A stretch of DNA of 50,566 nucleotides, from contig CANJBL010000016.1 in the NCBI GenBank assembly GCA_947472795.1, positions 1-50,566 on the forward strand, in the 5' to 3' direction. The notes beneath the pieces were generated by a model. That model saw nothing but the letters and a program-made list of their open reading frames with translations. It was not told where the DNA came from and ran no database searches. This DNA is from Fidelibacterota bacterium. Lineage in GTDB: Bacteria; Pseudomonadota; Alphaproteobacteria; Rhodospirillales; Rhodospirillaceae. Position 1 is the stretch's first letter. Each line of letters opens with the position of its first letter. Below, piece by piece: positions 35,461 to 43,930 of the stretch. The translations under genes and the position numbers were made by a program.

Positions 35461-36885
35461 ATGGCCACTCAATCCGAAATCTCAGCGGCATCACTCGCCC
35501 AATCCAGCACCTATAATTCGGTGAGCTTTTGGCTGAAGACAGCGGGCGACAATTTGTCACCGCGTCCTTCCCTGAAGGGCAATGTCACGGCGGATGTTGC
35601 CATTATCGGCGGTGGGTATTCGGGGCTTTGGACCGCTTACTATCTCTTGCGCGACAATCCTGGACTGGACGTCGCAATAGTCGAGGGCGAGATTTGCGGC
35701 TACGGCGCTTCTGGCCGCAATGGCGGCTGGTGTTCATTCCGGCTCCCCATTGACGCCAGCGTACTTGAAGCCCGTTACGGCGCTCAGAGCACGCGCGATG
35801 CGCTCCTGACCATGTACGCTACCGTGGATGAAGTTGAGCGTGTCTGTGAGTCGGAAGGCATCGACGCTGATTTTCGCCGCCCAGGCATCCTCAATGTCGC
35901 GCGCGGAAAACAGCAACTGCCGTCCGTGCGCAAGACCTACGATACTTATGTACGCCTGGGCTTTGGCGACCGGAATGTCCTGCTCACAGCGGAAGAAGCG
36001 CGCGCCAGAATAAATGTGTCTGATCTTGAAGGCGCTATGTACTCACCAGCAAGCGCAGCCTTGCACCCCGGAAAGCTTGTGCGCGGTCTTGCACGTGTCG
36101 TGGAGCGGATGGGCGGGGTCATCTACGAGCAATCTAGGGTGACTGCATTCGAACCTGGAACTTCGCCGCGGCTTGTCACTGACGAAGGCTCCGTTGTGGC
36201 GCGCAAGGCGCTGGTTGTGGCCGGTGAGGCATATCTTAGCCAATTGCCGCGCTATCATCGGGCGCTGCTGCCCACATCCTCGATGTTGGTGATGACGGAG
36301 CCATTGACGCCGCAACAATGGAGCGCGATCGGCTGGCAAGGTGGAGAGTGTCTCAATTCGCAAGCCTATCTTGTCGACTATCTGGTTCGAACGCCCGACG
36401 GACGCATAACCTATGGCAGCCGTGGAGCACCTTATAAGTGGGGATCGGCAATGAAAGATCCCTACGACCCAGCGACATTGGATGTCATGAAGCAGAACCT
36501 CGCCGCATGGTTCCCCGCACTGAAGGACGTTGCAATCGCCGACAGCTGGGGCGGTTACCTGGGCGTGCCGCGGGATTGGACACCGCGCATTTCATTCGAT
36601 GCAGAAAACAAAGTCGGAGAGCTTTTTGGGTACACCGGCAGAGGCGTGGCGACGACAAACCTGTTCGGACGCATGCTGGCCGCCATGATCACGGGGCGAA
36701 GCCTGGAGGGTCTCAGCCTGCCGATGATCGGACACCAATCACCTAAATGGGAGCCAGAGCCCTTCCGATGGTTGGGCGTCCGATACGTGCAAAATGCGTT
36801 TCGGCGCATGGACACGGCGGTGCGGCGAGATAGCGCTCCTCCTCTCGACGCACCCCTTGCGCGCCGCCTTGGCCAGCAAAAATGA
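35461..36885 (+). CDS. FAD-dependent amine/amino-acid oxidoreductase (DAO family), second copy
   Basis: A 474-residue flavoprotein of the DadA/PuuB-like family. The FAD-binding motif is DVAIIGGGYSGLWTAYYLL near residues 44-62, followed by VAIVEGE. A GYGASGRNGGW motif contacts the flavin, and the C-terminal FAD region has GYTGRGVATTNLFGRM. Such enzymes oxidise amines or N-methyl/secondary amino acids. The start ATG at 35461 has only a weak ribosome site. It overlaps the GhrA-like gene by ATGA. Together with the homologue at 16.8 kb it gives two oxidases in one probable regulon, perhaps for different amines. Confidence 0.87.
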   Translation: MATQSEISAASLAQSSTYNSVSFWLKTAGDNLSPRPSLKGNVTADVAIIGGGYSGLWTAYYLLRDNPGLDVAIVEGEICGYGASGRNGGWCSFRLPIDASVLEARYGAQSTRDALLTMYATVDEVERVCESEGIDADFRRPGILNVARGKQQLPSVRKTYDTYVRLGFGDRNVLLTAEEARARINVSDLEGAMYSPASAALHPGKLVRGLARVVERMGGVIYEQSRVTAFEPGTSPRLVTDEGSVVARKALVVAGEAYLSQLPRYHRALLPTSSMLVMTEPLTPQQWSAIGWQGGECLNSQAYLVDYLVRTPDGRITYGSRGAPYKWGSAMKDPYDPATLDVMKQNLAAWFPALKDVAIADSWGGYLGVPRDWTPRISFDAENKVGELFGYTGRGVATTNLFGRMLAAMITGRSLEGLSLPMIGHQSPKWEPEPFRWLGVRYVQNAFRRMDTAVRRDSAPPLDAPLARRLGQQK

Positions 36886-37817
36886 AGCGCCAGCCGGTCG
36901 TTCTCTTTGCGTGTTTTGGGGTCAAAGCCGAGCGCTGGTTGCATGTCTTAACACCGTTGGCGGTGGCTTTTGAGCTGCGCACATGGCCTGCGGCGGGTGA
37001 CATCGGCGAAATCGATTACATCATCACCTGGGCACCGCCGCATGGCTTCTTTACTCAATTTGTGAATCTCAAAGCCATCTTCAGTATCGGTGCCGGGGTC
37101 GATAGCCTACTGCTAGACCCAGCCCTCCCTGATATTCCTGTCGCCCGCATGATTGATGAAAGTCTTACTGTCGGCATGGCGGAGTTTGTACTGACCCAAG
37201 CCCTTCATTATCACCGCGCCATCCCCACCTATCAGCAATACCAAGCGCAGCGGGAATGGCACCCCGTCAGCGTTCCTTTGGCCCGCGAACGGATCGTTGG
37301 GATCATGGGCATGGGCGAACTTGGGCGCGCAACGGCAAGCATGGTGCGTGGTGCGGGCTTTAAAGTGCGGGGCTGGAGCCGACAGGCAAGGCCGGTCGAT
37401 GGCGTAGATACATTTGCCGGAACCGACCAACTGGACGCTTTTCTGAACGGCTGCATGATTGTCGTATGTCTCCTGCCGTTGACGGCCGCGACACACGGCA
37501 TCCTGAATCGCACACTCTTCAGCCGCCTAAACGGGGCCTATCTTATCAGCGTTGGCCGCGGACCGCATTTGGTCGAGGAAGATCTTATCCCCGCTCTGGA
37601 TGCTGGTCATCTGGCGGGCGCGACGCTCGATGTCTTTGTCACCGAGCCGCTTCCAAGTGATCACCCCTTTTGGGTAGATCCACGCATTTTTATCACGCCG
37701 CACGCCTCAGCGTTGACGCATGCCACCACGGCGGGACCTAAAATTGTGGACAACATCCTGCGGGCAATTGCCGGTAAACCATTGCTGGATGTGGTCGACC
37801 GCGCAGAGGGTTATTAG
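36882..37817 (+). CDS. ghrA: D-2-hydroxyacid dehydrogenase, glyoxylate/hydroxypyruvate reductase A-like
   Basis: A 311-residue NAD(P)H-dependent reductase of 2-oxoacids such as glyoxylate and hydroxypyruvate. The N-terminal catalytic part has LKAIFSIGAGVDSLL. The nucleotide-binding motif is GIMGMGELGRATASM, with a WSR after the second strand that suggests NADPH. Catalytic residues follow in order: Arg in SVGRGPHLVEEDL, Glu in VTEPLP, and His in ITPHASALTH. It is translationally coupled to the FAD oxidoreductase, so it could reduce glyoxylate released by that oxidase (an inference from context). The gene ends just before the convergent ABC transporter operon. Confidence 0.86.
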   Translation: MKRQPVVLFACFGVKAERWLHVLTPLAVAFELRTWPAAGDIGEIDYIITWAPPHGFFTQFVNLKAIFSIGAGVDSLLLDPALPDIPVARMIDESLTVGMAEFVLTQALHYHRAIPTYQQYQAQREWHPVSVPLARERIVGIMGMGELGRATASMVRGAGFKVRGWSRQARPVDGVDTFAGTDQLDAFLNGCMIVVCLLPLTAATHGILNRTLFSRLNGAYLISVGRGPHLVEEDLIPALDAGHLAGATLDVFVTEPLPSDHPFWVDPRIFITPHASALTHATTAGPKIVDNILRAIAGKPLLDVVDRAEGY

Positions 37818-37829
37818 TCAACAGGCTGC

Positions 37830-38555
37830 TTAAACCGGATTCAAAACACGGTCCAGAAACTCACGCGTTCTAGCGACGCGCGGTCGCGTGAGGACCTCTT
37901 CAGCCGATCCGTTTTCCACGATGTATCCATCGTCCATGAAAAGCACACGGTCGGCAACTTGGCGAGCGAAGCTCATCTCGTGGGTGACGACGATCATGGT
38001 GATACCGTCGGCGGCCACGCCACGCATAACCTTCAGCACCTCACCCACCCGCTCAGGATCCAAGGCTGACGTCGGTTCATCGAACAGAATGGCCGTGGGA
38101 TTCATCGCAAGCGCGCGCGCAATTCCCACACGCTGCTGCTCGCCGCCCGAGAGTTCGCTAGGATAGGCGTCACAGCGATCTCCCAACCCTACGCGCTCCA
38201 ACAGAGACCGCCCCGCCTTTTCCGCATCTCTGGGCGCGCGCCCAAGCACATGTACAGGTCCCTCGATGACATTCTGCAAAGCCGTACGGTGAGGAAAGAG
38301 ATTGAACCTTTGGAATACCATGGCGATTTTCGATCGCACGCCTTTAAGCGTCTGCGGGCTCACAGGAATACCTTCAACCGTGATATCGCCGCCATCGTGC
38401 CGTTCAAGCCCATTGATACAGCGCAGAAGCGTTGACTTCCCAGATCCGGAAGATCCGATGAGACAGATCACCTCACCCTTTGCGATTTCGAAGGTGATAT
38501 CGCGCAAAACAGTCCGATCGCCAAAAATCTTGGAAACATTTTTTAAAGTGATCAT
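37830..38555 (-). CDS. Polar amino-acid ABC transporter, ATP-binding protein (GlnQ-like)
   Basis: A 241-residue ATPase with Walker A (GSSGSGKST), Q-loop region ([11 protein letters not shown]), signature ([15 protein letters not shown]), Walker B ([13 protein letters not shown]) and the H-loop histidine ([13 protein letters not shown]). The sequence [10 protein letters not shown] is typical of the polar amino-acid uptake group. Its ATG overlaps the permease TGA (ATGA). It is the last gene of a three-gene operon with the permease and binding protein. One permease gene means the channel is a homodimer. Confidence 0.92.
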   Translation of the reverse strand: MITLKNVSKIFGDRTVLRDITFEIAKGEVICLIGSSGSGKSTLLRCINGLERHDGGDITVEGIPVSPQTLKGVRSKIAMVFQRFNLFPHRTALQNVIEGPVHVLGRAPRDAEKAGRSLLERVGLGDRCDAYPSELSGGEQQRVGIARALAMNPTAILFDEPTSALDPERVGEVLKVMRGVAADGITMIVVTHEMSFARQVADRVLFMDDGYIVENGSAEEVLTRPRVARTREFLDRVLNPV

Positions 38556-39208
38556 TTCCGCTTAAACCGCCTTTCGAGACCCGAGACCATGAAGGTCAAC
38601 GGCAAGCTCATGAGGAGGTAAAGCAGCGCAATCAACGTATAGATCGACATATTCTTGAAGGTCGAGGCAGCCAACAATTGACCAGCCCTCGTCAATTCAG
38701 CCACCGTAATGGTCGATGCTATGGAAGAGTCCTTCAGGAGCATGATTGCCGTGTTCCCAAAGGGCGGCAGCGAAACACGAATGGCGAGGGGGAAAATCAC
38801 CCGCCGCAAAATCGTATGCTCGCTCATGCCAAGTGACTGCGCGGCCTCCAACAGCGATGGATCGACGGATGCGAAACCTGCTCTGAAATTTTCAGCCTGA
38901 TAGACCGAATAGGCGATTCCGAGACCCAAAGCGCCAGCGAGAAAAGCGTCCAAGCGAATACCGAGTTCGGGCAGTACGAAGTAGATATAGAAAAGCTGCA
39001 CGATAATCGGTATTCCGCGCACAACGTTGATGACCGTCCGGCTAATACCTCTGACCACGGCAAATTTCGACATCCCCATCAACGCCCACGTCAGACCGAG
39101 GATGACGCTCACCAGCAATGCCGTAATGGTAATGCCGACAGTCAGACCCAGCCCCGAAAGTAAGGTCGGTAAAAATTCAACCGCATCGGCCAGAAACTGA
39201 TTTAGCAT
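38552..39208 (-). CDS. Polar amino-acid ABC transporter, permease
   Basis: A 218-residue membrane protein with about five transmembrane segments. The binding-protein-dependent permease motif that docks on the ATPase is present as [20 protein letters not shown]. The start is set at the ATG at 39208, just after the binding-protein stop (TAAGGATG); an upstream in-frame TTG at 39226 would overlap that gene. [17 protein letters not shown] and [15 protein letters not shown] are typical of the His/Glu/Gln/Arg permease family. Confidence 0.9.
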   Translation of the reverse strand: MLNQFLADAVEFLPTLLSGLGLTVGITITALLVSVILGLTWALMGMSKFAVVRGISRTVINVVRGIPIIVQLFYIYFVLPELGIRLDAFLAGALGLGIAYSVYQAENFRAGFASVDPSLLEAAQSLGMSEHTILRRVIFPLAIRVSLPPFGNTAIMLLKDSSIASTITVAELTRAGQLLAASTFKNMSIYTLIALLYLLMSLPLTFMVSGLERRFKRK

Positions 39209-39210
39209 CC

Positions 39211-39981
39211 TTAAGCCAGGCTCCAACGCGAAAGAATATTTTGAATCTCCGTCATCTTGAGCCGCGCGATGGACGCATTGAGCTTTTCAATCAACTCCGC
39301 ATCTTCCTTGCGCGTGACCAGACACACCTCTTCCCGGGAAGGCGGAACGAAATCCGCTGCTATGCGCAGTTTGGTGTCGGAATTGGTCCGCAGCTGGTAA
39401 GCAATAATGGGTTGATCGCCATAACCGGCTTGAATCCGTTCATTGCCGAGATCACGCATAATATCGGCAATACTGTCATATGTTTTCACCGACGTTACGC
39501 CAGCTTCAGCCAACTGATCCACAAATCGGGTGCCAACTTGCGCGCCGACTGTGAGGTTCGCCAACTCCTTAAGGCTAGGGCAAGAGCGCGTATCATTCGC
39601 CGGCAGCAAAACTGTGCCGCCGTAGGTATAGACCGGGTTCGTGAAAGCCACGACTTGTTCGCGCTCTGGCGTTCGAAGAATTGCCGCCGCGATGATATCG
39701 ATCTTCCGGGCCGTCAATGACGGTACAAGCGCGGAAAACGCGGTCGTTTCAATGCGGATTTTGAGCCCCGCATCTTGTGTCACGGCCTGTGCGATATCGA
39801 CCATCGCGCCAACCAGCTTGTTGGATTTGACGTCCAGAAAAGTAAAGGGAACGCCGGTCGCCGTTGATCCCACGGCCAAGGCTCCCGCACCATCATCCTT
39901 ACCGCATCCACTCAGAAGCGTGGCTCCAATGGCTCCTCCAGCCATCACAAGCACCCTGCGGCGAGACAGTCGGATCAACAA
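39211..39981 (-). CDS. Polar amino-acid ABC transporter, substrate-binding lipoprotein
   Basis: A 256-residue periplasmic binding protein of the SBP_bac_3 type. The start is taken at a TTG (39981) because a perfect GAGGAGG lies six bases upstream; other in-frame starts have no ribosome site. The N terminus LSRRRVLVMAGGAIGATLLSGC combines a twin-arginine-like stretch with a lipobox, so Cys26 would be lipidated. Ligand-domain segments include GVPFTFLDVKSNKLVGAMVD and DIIAAAILRTPEREQVVAFT. The ligand is a polar amino acid or opine-like compound. It is the first gene of the transporter operon. Confidence 0.88.
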   Translation of the reverse strand: MLIRLSRRRVLVMAGGAIGATLLSGCGKDDGAGALAVGSTATGVPFTFLDVKSNKLVGAMVDIAQAVTQDAGLKIRIETTAFSALVPSLTARKIDIIAAAILRTPEREQVVAFTNPVYTYGGTVLLPANDTRSCPSLKELANLTVGAQVGTRFVDQLAEAGVTSVKTYDSIADIMRDLGNERIQAGYGDQPIIAYQLRTNSDTKLRIAADFVPPSREEVCLVTRKEDAELIEKLNASIARLKMTEIQNILSRWSLA

Positions 39982-40542
39982 GGCGTTCCTCCTCTTCTTA
40001 CATGACGGCATATTGCCCCAGATGCGTCAGTAGAGCTACGGGAATGCCAAGAGCGCCTAAAAATGGCGGCTATCTCGCAACGCCAGACAGTCCCCAGAAA
40101 AGGAGTTGCCAGCCGGATTGGAAGCTTGGTCGTCGAGCTGCGCTAGCCAAGGGGCTAGTCTTTGTCTCGATCGTCGTTAACTCGCCGAGATGGAGGCAGA
40201 ATCGACTTATAAGCGGTTCGTCTTTTTTATGCTCGCTTGGGCGTCGTTATCTAAAAATTCTTGCGCCCGCATCACCAATCACTCGCGAAATTTTCGGAGT
40301 GGAGCGCGTTCGAGAGCATCGGTGCGACACGAAAAGACGTAAGTGCTTATCTCGACGTCAGTCTGCTTTTGCGAACTAGAGGTCATAACCTCCAGATGAC
40401 CCTCGGCGACATCATTGACGATGAGAAATGGGTTAGCAAGGCGCCCCCCTGCCCTCGTACTGCGCTCGCCAACGTTAAATGCGCGTTCCATAAGCGCGGC
40501 CCAGGAATGTATGTCCCCACTTTAACTTTATTGGCCCCCCAT
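39982..40542. other. Gene-poor intergenic stretch
   Basis: About 560 bases with no protein I can support. Short open frames exist but lack ribosome sites and recognisable sequence. CTAGCC-AAGG-GGCTAG at 40143-40158 is a small perfect hairpin. TGTCCCCACTTTAACTTTATT at about 40511 looks like the kind of end seen in insertion sequences, so a decayed element is possible. The promoter of the ABC transporter operon should lie in the left part. Confidence 0.35.
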
Positions 40543-40577
40543 AAAAAAGGCAGCTCCGACCCGGGGTCGGAGCTGCC
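40543..40577 (-). terminator. Rho-independent terminator after the cache-domain gene
   Basis: GGCAGCTCCGACC (40549-40561) pairs with GGTCGGAGCTGCC (40565-40577), a 12-13-bp perfect stem. On the minus strand six T bases follow directly (40548-40543). It lies about 27 bases after the stop of the cache-domain gene. Confidence 0.92.
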
Positions 40578-40604
40578 TTAGGATTGCTCGAATTATCCAA
40601 GGGT

Positions 40605-41105
40605 TTACTTGGGATAAAACCCCGCGCCCACCAAACCCTGCGTTCCATCAATTGTCACTTTTTTCACGAACGACCACTTTTGAGTGGGTTCGGTCGATCC
40701 TGGACGGGTGTACATGTAACCGACCCAGCCGGAGCCTTTTGTTTTGACCGTCTCGATGAATTCCTTCGAATAGGCCTGCGGGTTGATGGGCCCGCGATCC
40801 GTGGGAGCTGGTGATGTTGCCGGGTTGCCCCCTTCCGCGTTCGGGAATGCAGCATTCAGAATGACCGTTCCGTCGAGCGTATACACGAAGATGTACGTGT
40901 CGCCGTAAAGCCACTCGCTGCCCTTCTTCCTGAACTCGGGGAAAGTAGCTTTGCCCTTTTTTTCAATCTCGCCGGCAGCCTTAGCAACGAGCGCTTCAAT
41001 GCTTTTCGCTTCCGGAGAGGTTGGCGGCGCGCTCGCTGAAATAGCCGGCGATGTAAGAGAAATCAGGCTTCCTAGAAGAAGCAGCCGAACGAATGAGAGT
41101 TTCAT
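40605..41105 (-). CDS. Secreted single cache-domain protein
   Basis: A 166-residue protein with a signal peptide (VRLLLLGSLISLTSPAISAS). The mature part is one cache-type sensory domain: an N-terminal helix (EALVAKAAGEIEKKGKATF), then EWLYGDTYIFVYTLDGTVI, and late in the chain GSGWVGYMYTRPG with QKWSFVKKV. Such stand-alone cache proteins bind small ligands in the periplasm and may work with a membrane sensor elsewhere. The ATG at 41105 has AAGGA five bases upstream; an ATG eight codons earlier is less likely. It is monocistronic, with a strong terminator. Confidence 0.83.
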   Translation of the reverse strand: MKLSFVRLLLLGSLISLTSPAISASAPPTSPEAKSIEALVAKAAGEIEKKGKATFPEFRKKGSEWLYGDTYIFVYTLDGTVILNAAFPNAEGGNPATSPAPTDRGPINPQAYSKEFIETVKTKGSGWVGYMYTRPGSTEPTQKWSFVKKVTIDGTQGLVGAGFYPK

Positions 41106-41398
41106 GAATGTCCTTGCAATGCTCAACACTGTTGACTGAGTGACGTTCCAGAATGCGACGATAGCCCAAACGAGGCAGCTTCGCCTCAGGCTTGATAGCG
41201 AACAACACCACCAACTATCAGTAAATCAAAGGCACCGCTCCGTCCGACGATAAGGTGGTGAAAGAATCTGCCTACTATCTGGTGGCGATAAGCAGTTACA
41301 TCAACTATCAGGCGCCTCTAATCCGCCCTATATTTTCTGAAAATAAGCCACACACCGGTATCACATTGATCGTTCTCATAGTTCAAAGGAGGCGTGAC

Positions 41399-41758
41399 AT
41401 GGGAACTCTTTCAACCAAGACATTCTCCAAGACTGCCCGGATCATCGCCGTGGCTGCAACTGCGGCGCTCGCGTTGGGCACTGCATCTATCGCTTCGGCC
41501 CGCGACGGGGACCACAACAACCGTGACCGTAGCCATCAATCACAGTCACGTCATGACAATGGTCGAGATCATCGTCGCGACCGCGATTGGAACCGAGACT
41601 GGAACCGCCACCGCGATTGGTCTCCCCGTTACTATCCGCAACGGTACTCTTACTACGCGGCCCCAAGCTATTACGCGCCGCGCTATTACAGCTATGACCC
41701 GTACTATTATGACGATGCCCCAGGCTATGGTTCGCTGAATTTCGGATTCGGATTCTAG
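41399..41758 (+). CDS. Small secreted Asp/Arg/His- and Tyr-rich protein
   Basis: A 119-residue protein of unrecognised family. The ATG at 41399 follows a perfect AAAGGAGG site. The signal peptide is IIAVAATAALALGTASIASA, ending near residue 35. The mature part has two low-complexity halves: a charged half with repeated D-W-N-R units (DRDWNRDWNRHRDW), then a Tyr-rich half (YYPQRYSYYAAPSYYAPRYY) ending in GSLNFGFGF. The composition resembles small envelope or matrix proteins, but no function can be assigned. It stands alone between a divergent cache-domain gene and convergent malonyl-CoA decarboxylase. Confidence 0.75.
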   Translation: MGTLSTKTFSKTARIIAVAATAALALGTASIASARDGDHNNRDRSHQSQSRHDNGRDHRRDRDWNRDWNRHRDWSPRYYPQRYSYYAAPSYYAPRYYSYDPYYYDDAPGYGSLNFGFGF

Positions 41759-41771
41759 TCACACCGACGGC

Positions 41772-41796
41772 GTGGCCCTGGTGAACCCAGGGTCAC
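41772..41796. terminator. Hairpin between convergent genes
   Basis: GTGGCCCTGG (41772-41781) pairs with CCAGGGTCAC (41787-41796), one G-T pair included, with a 5-base loop. It sits 13 bases after the small secreted protein gene and before the end of the malonyl-CoA decarboxylase gene. No T-run follows, so termination would be weak. Confidence 0.4.
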
Positions 41797-41824
41797 ACGA
41801 ACGGGGCGGAATTATCGTAAGAGG

Positions 41825-43186
41825 TTAATTGACGAGCGCAGGCCGCTGGGTGGATTTACCCGAAGACTCCCCAGAAAATTTGAGGACAGCGGGGGCCGCG
41901 ATAACCATGCGTTCGTTTGCATAGGCTTCGTGATTGGCTTCTATAGTGTCGAGATCGTAGAGGTAGTTCACCATAAGCCCGGCCCCCTCAATGAGCCCCT
42001 TGGGCGACGTATCCCCTATCCAATTAAGTTGCTCGAGGCGAGCGCCATTGCCGAGATGGAAGCGCGCGACCGGGTCGAGCGGCGCGCCACTTTTGGTCTT
42101 AGCGTTGAGGTAATAGTCGCACGCCAGTTTGAGAATCACCGGCCGGGCACGACTAATGAAGGCCTCGTCGTGATGCCATCCCGAAGCTTGTAGGGACGTC
42201 AGAATCTGGAGGTCGTCTGGACCAATATTTCTCTGGGGCTCGTGGATTTCTCTTAACCAGACGCCAAATCCCGGCGACGGCGACAATGTAATAAACGTCT
42301 TCAAGTGCGGCAGATCGTTCTTCAGTTCCTGCACAACCTGTTTGATCAGAAAATTCCCGAGCGAAACCCCCCGCAACCCGGGCTGGCAATTGCTGATTGA
42401 GTAAAAGGTTGCTGTCGTAGCCGTATTGAGCGGCAGCTCTTGACGGTCATCCGTCAAAAGATCCTGGATTGAGCGTGGAACGCCATTGGTCAGCGCAACT
42501 TCGACAAATATGAGCGGTTCATCCACCAGAGAAGGATGGAAGAAGGCATAGCACCGGCGGTCTTGCGGCTGTACGCGCCGGCGTAAATCTTCCCAGCCTT
42601 GGATGGTATGCACCGCCTCGTAGCGAATAATACGTTCCAGGATGTCCGCCGGCGATGACCAGCTGATCCTTTGCAGGACCAGGAAACCAGGGTTGAACCA
42701 GGAGTTTAAAAGATGCGCGAGATCGTTATCTACGCCTGCAAGCTCGGGCTTTCCCTCGACCATCCCCATGACATCCCACCGCATTGCAAGCAGCGCAGCA
42801 GTGCCACCCGGGGCACGATTGAGGCGGCGAAACAGCTCCTGACGCGGCGCTTCGACGGCGCGGGCAAGGTTTAGAAAAGAGTCTGATGTGCGCGTTTGTT
42901 CATAAACCACCCACGCCCTTTCCAACTCCGCATGATCAGGACCAAACTCGGTGGCTAGACGACGGAAAAACGCTGTGCGCCTTTCCTTGGAGAACGTTCT
43001 GTAGTTTTTAATTATCTCACTTGCGATTGTAACGCCCGACACTTCACCGCGAACCGAAAGCAGCCTGGAAAGCATCTCATTGACTGTGCCCGTCCAGGCA
43101 TCACTCTGGCGAAAAGTAGAGATTTTCAGCGTGCGGCCACGCGTGACTATCGAGTTCAGCATATTGCGAAAAAAGTTCATACCCAT
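41825..43186 (-). CDS. Malonyl-CoA decarboxylase
   Basis: A 453-residue enzyme converting malonyl-CoA to acetyl-CoA and CO2. The helical N-terminal part is followed by a GNAT-like catalytic part with signatures FYSISNCQPGLRGVSLGNFL and KTFITLSPSPGFGVWL; HFLGNGARLEQLNW-like sequence near the end is also family-typical (FHLGNGARLEQLNWIGD). AGG about seven bases before the ATG is the only ribosome site. No malonate transporter, malonyl-CoA synthetase or matR-type regulator is adjacent, so its role may be recycling malonyl-CoA formed in catabolism of odd or dicarboxylic intermediates. Confidence 0.9.
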   Translation of the reverse strand: MGMNFFRNMLNSIVTRGRTLKISTFRQSDAWTGTVNEMLSRLLSVRGEVSGVTIASEIIKNYRTFSKERRTAFFRRLATEFGPDHAELERAWVVYEQTRTSDSFLNLARAVEAPRQELFRRLNRAPGGTAALLAMRWDVMGMVEGKPELAGVDNDLAHLLNSWFNPGFLVLQRISWSSPADILERIIRYEAVHTIQGWEDLRRRVQPQDRRCYAFFHPSLVDEPLIFVEVALTNGVPRSIQDLLTDDRQELPLNTATTATFYSISNCQPGLRGVSLGNFLIKQVVQELKNDLPHLKTFITLSPSPGFGVWLREIHEPQRNIGPDDLQILTSLQASGWHHDEAFISRARPVILKLACDYYLNAKTKSGAPLDPVARFHLGNGARLEQLNWIGDTSPKGLIEGAGLMVNYLYDLDTIEANHEAYANERMVIAAPAVLKFSGESSGKSTQRPALVN

Positions 43187-43236
43187 TCGTCAACCTGTCC
43201 GTGCCGTCTTGCGTGAAGTGCATTAGCTCCGGCGAA

Positions 43237-43713
43237 TTATTTCTTTTCCCATACCAGTACGTCTCTCACGTCGCCTTGTTTGTCTTTGAGGACCGAAATA
43301 AACGACCGGCCATCGTTGCTCAGCCAGTGCTCGATCGTGGGGGGCGGACCGCCGGAGCCGGAATCGGGCACAAATACCGAAATTTCCAACCAGGGTTTTG
43401 TCTGAGTCAGACGCGTCGTGCCGCGCTTCTCGCCGGTAACAATATCAAAATAGGGATAAGGCTTGCCATCGGAACTGGCCTCATAGCGCATGCCTGACCG
43501 CTTACCATCCCTCATCACGTCGGCCTGGTATGTTTCCACGCCGTTTTTGTGGGAGATGGTCACGGTCTCGCTGAAATTGGCGCGTTCGCTGGAGCGCGCG
43601 AGCTGGAGAACCCAGATTCCGTCGAAACTATCTGTACCTTCCGCAGCGATTCCAAGTGATACGGTCGCAAATGTTGTCGAGGCCAGTAAAACCAATGCTG
43701 CTACGCGTTTCAT
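43237..43713 (-). CDS. Secreted protein of unknown function
   Basis: A 158-residue protein with a signal peptide (VAALVLLASTTFATVSLGIA, ending near residue 23). The mature part begins DSFDGIWVLQLARSS, which resembles the start of small lipocalin-like or DUF beta-barrel domains (the 'G-x-W' pattern), with alternating beta strands thereafter. I do not recognise the family with confidence. GGGAGATAGGCG precedes the ATG. It lies 50 bases upstream of malonyl-CoA decarboxylase on the same strand, so the two may be co-transcribed. Confidence 0.68.
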   Translation of the reverse strand: MKRVAALVLLASTTFATVSLGIAAEGTDSFDGIWVLQLARSSERANFSETVTISHKNGVETYQADVMRDGKRSGMRYEASSDGKPYPYFDIVTGEKRGTTRLTQTKPWLEISVFVPDSGSGGPPPTIEHWLSNDGRSFISVLKDKQGDVRDVLVWEKK

Positions 43714-43854
43714 CGCCTATCTCCCAAAGCGGTTACGCTTGTTCCTTACACTATCAGCAAAATGCCGGAGTACGGGATTGCGAAGCAAACATCGACTGGT
43801 GCGCGGACAACACCACGTTCCCAATCTGCTCTGTCAGGCGCGGCACAAACGCAA

Positions 43855-43889
43855 ACCGCCGTCACTCCCATTCAGGGCGTGACGGCGGT
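43855..43889 (-). terminator. Terminator after the third cassette
   Basis: ACCGCCGTCAC (43855-43865) pairs perfectly with GTGACGGCGGT (43879-43889), giving an 11-bp stem with a 13-base loop. On the minus strand TTTGCGTTTG follows. It lies about 42 bases after the H3 stop. Confidence 0.75.
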
Positions 43890-43930
43890 GTTTCGCAGGC
43901 TCGACGAGCGAGCCAGTTAGTTATGAAATC

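Noticed and set aside
40030-40540. Possible decayed gene or insertion sequence with a TGTCCCCAC end
   Set aside because: No transposase sequence, no partner inverted repeat and no target duplication could be found, so only a note on the region is kept.
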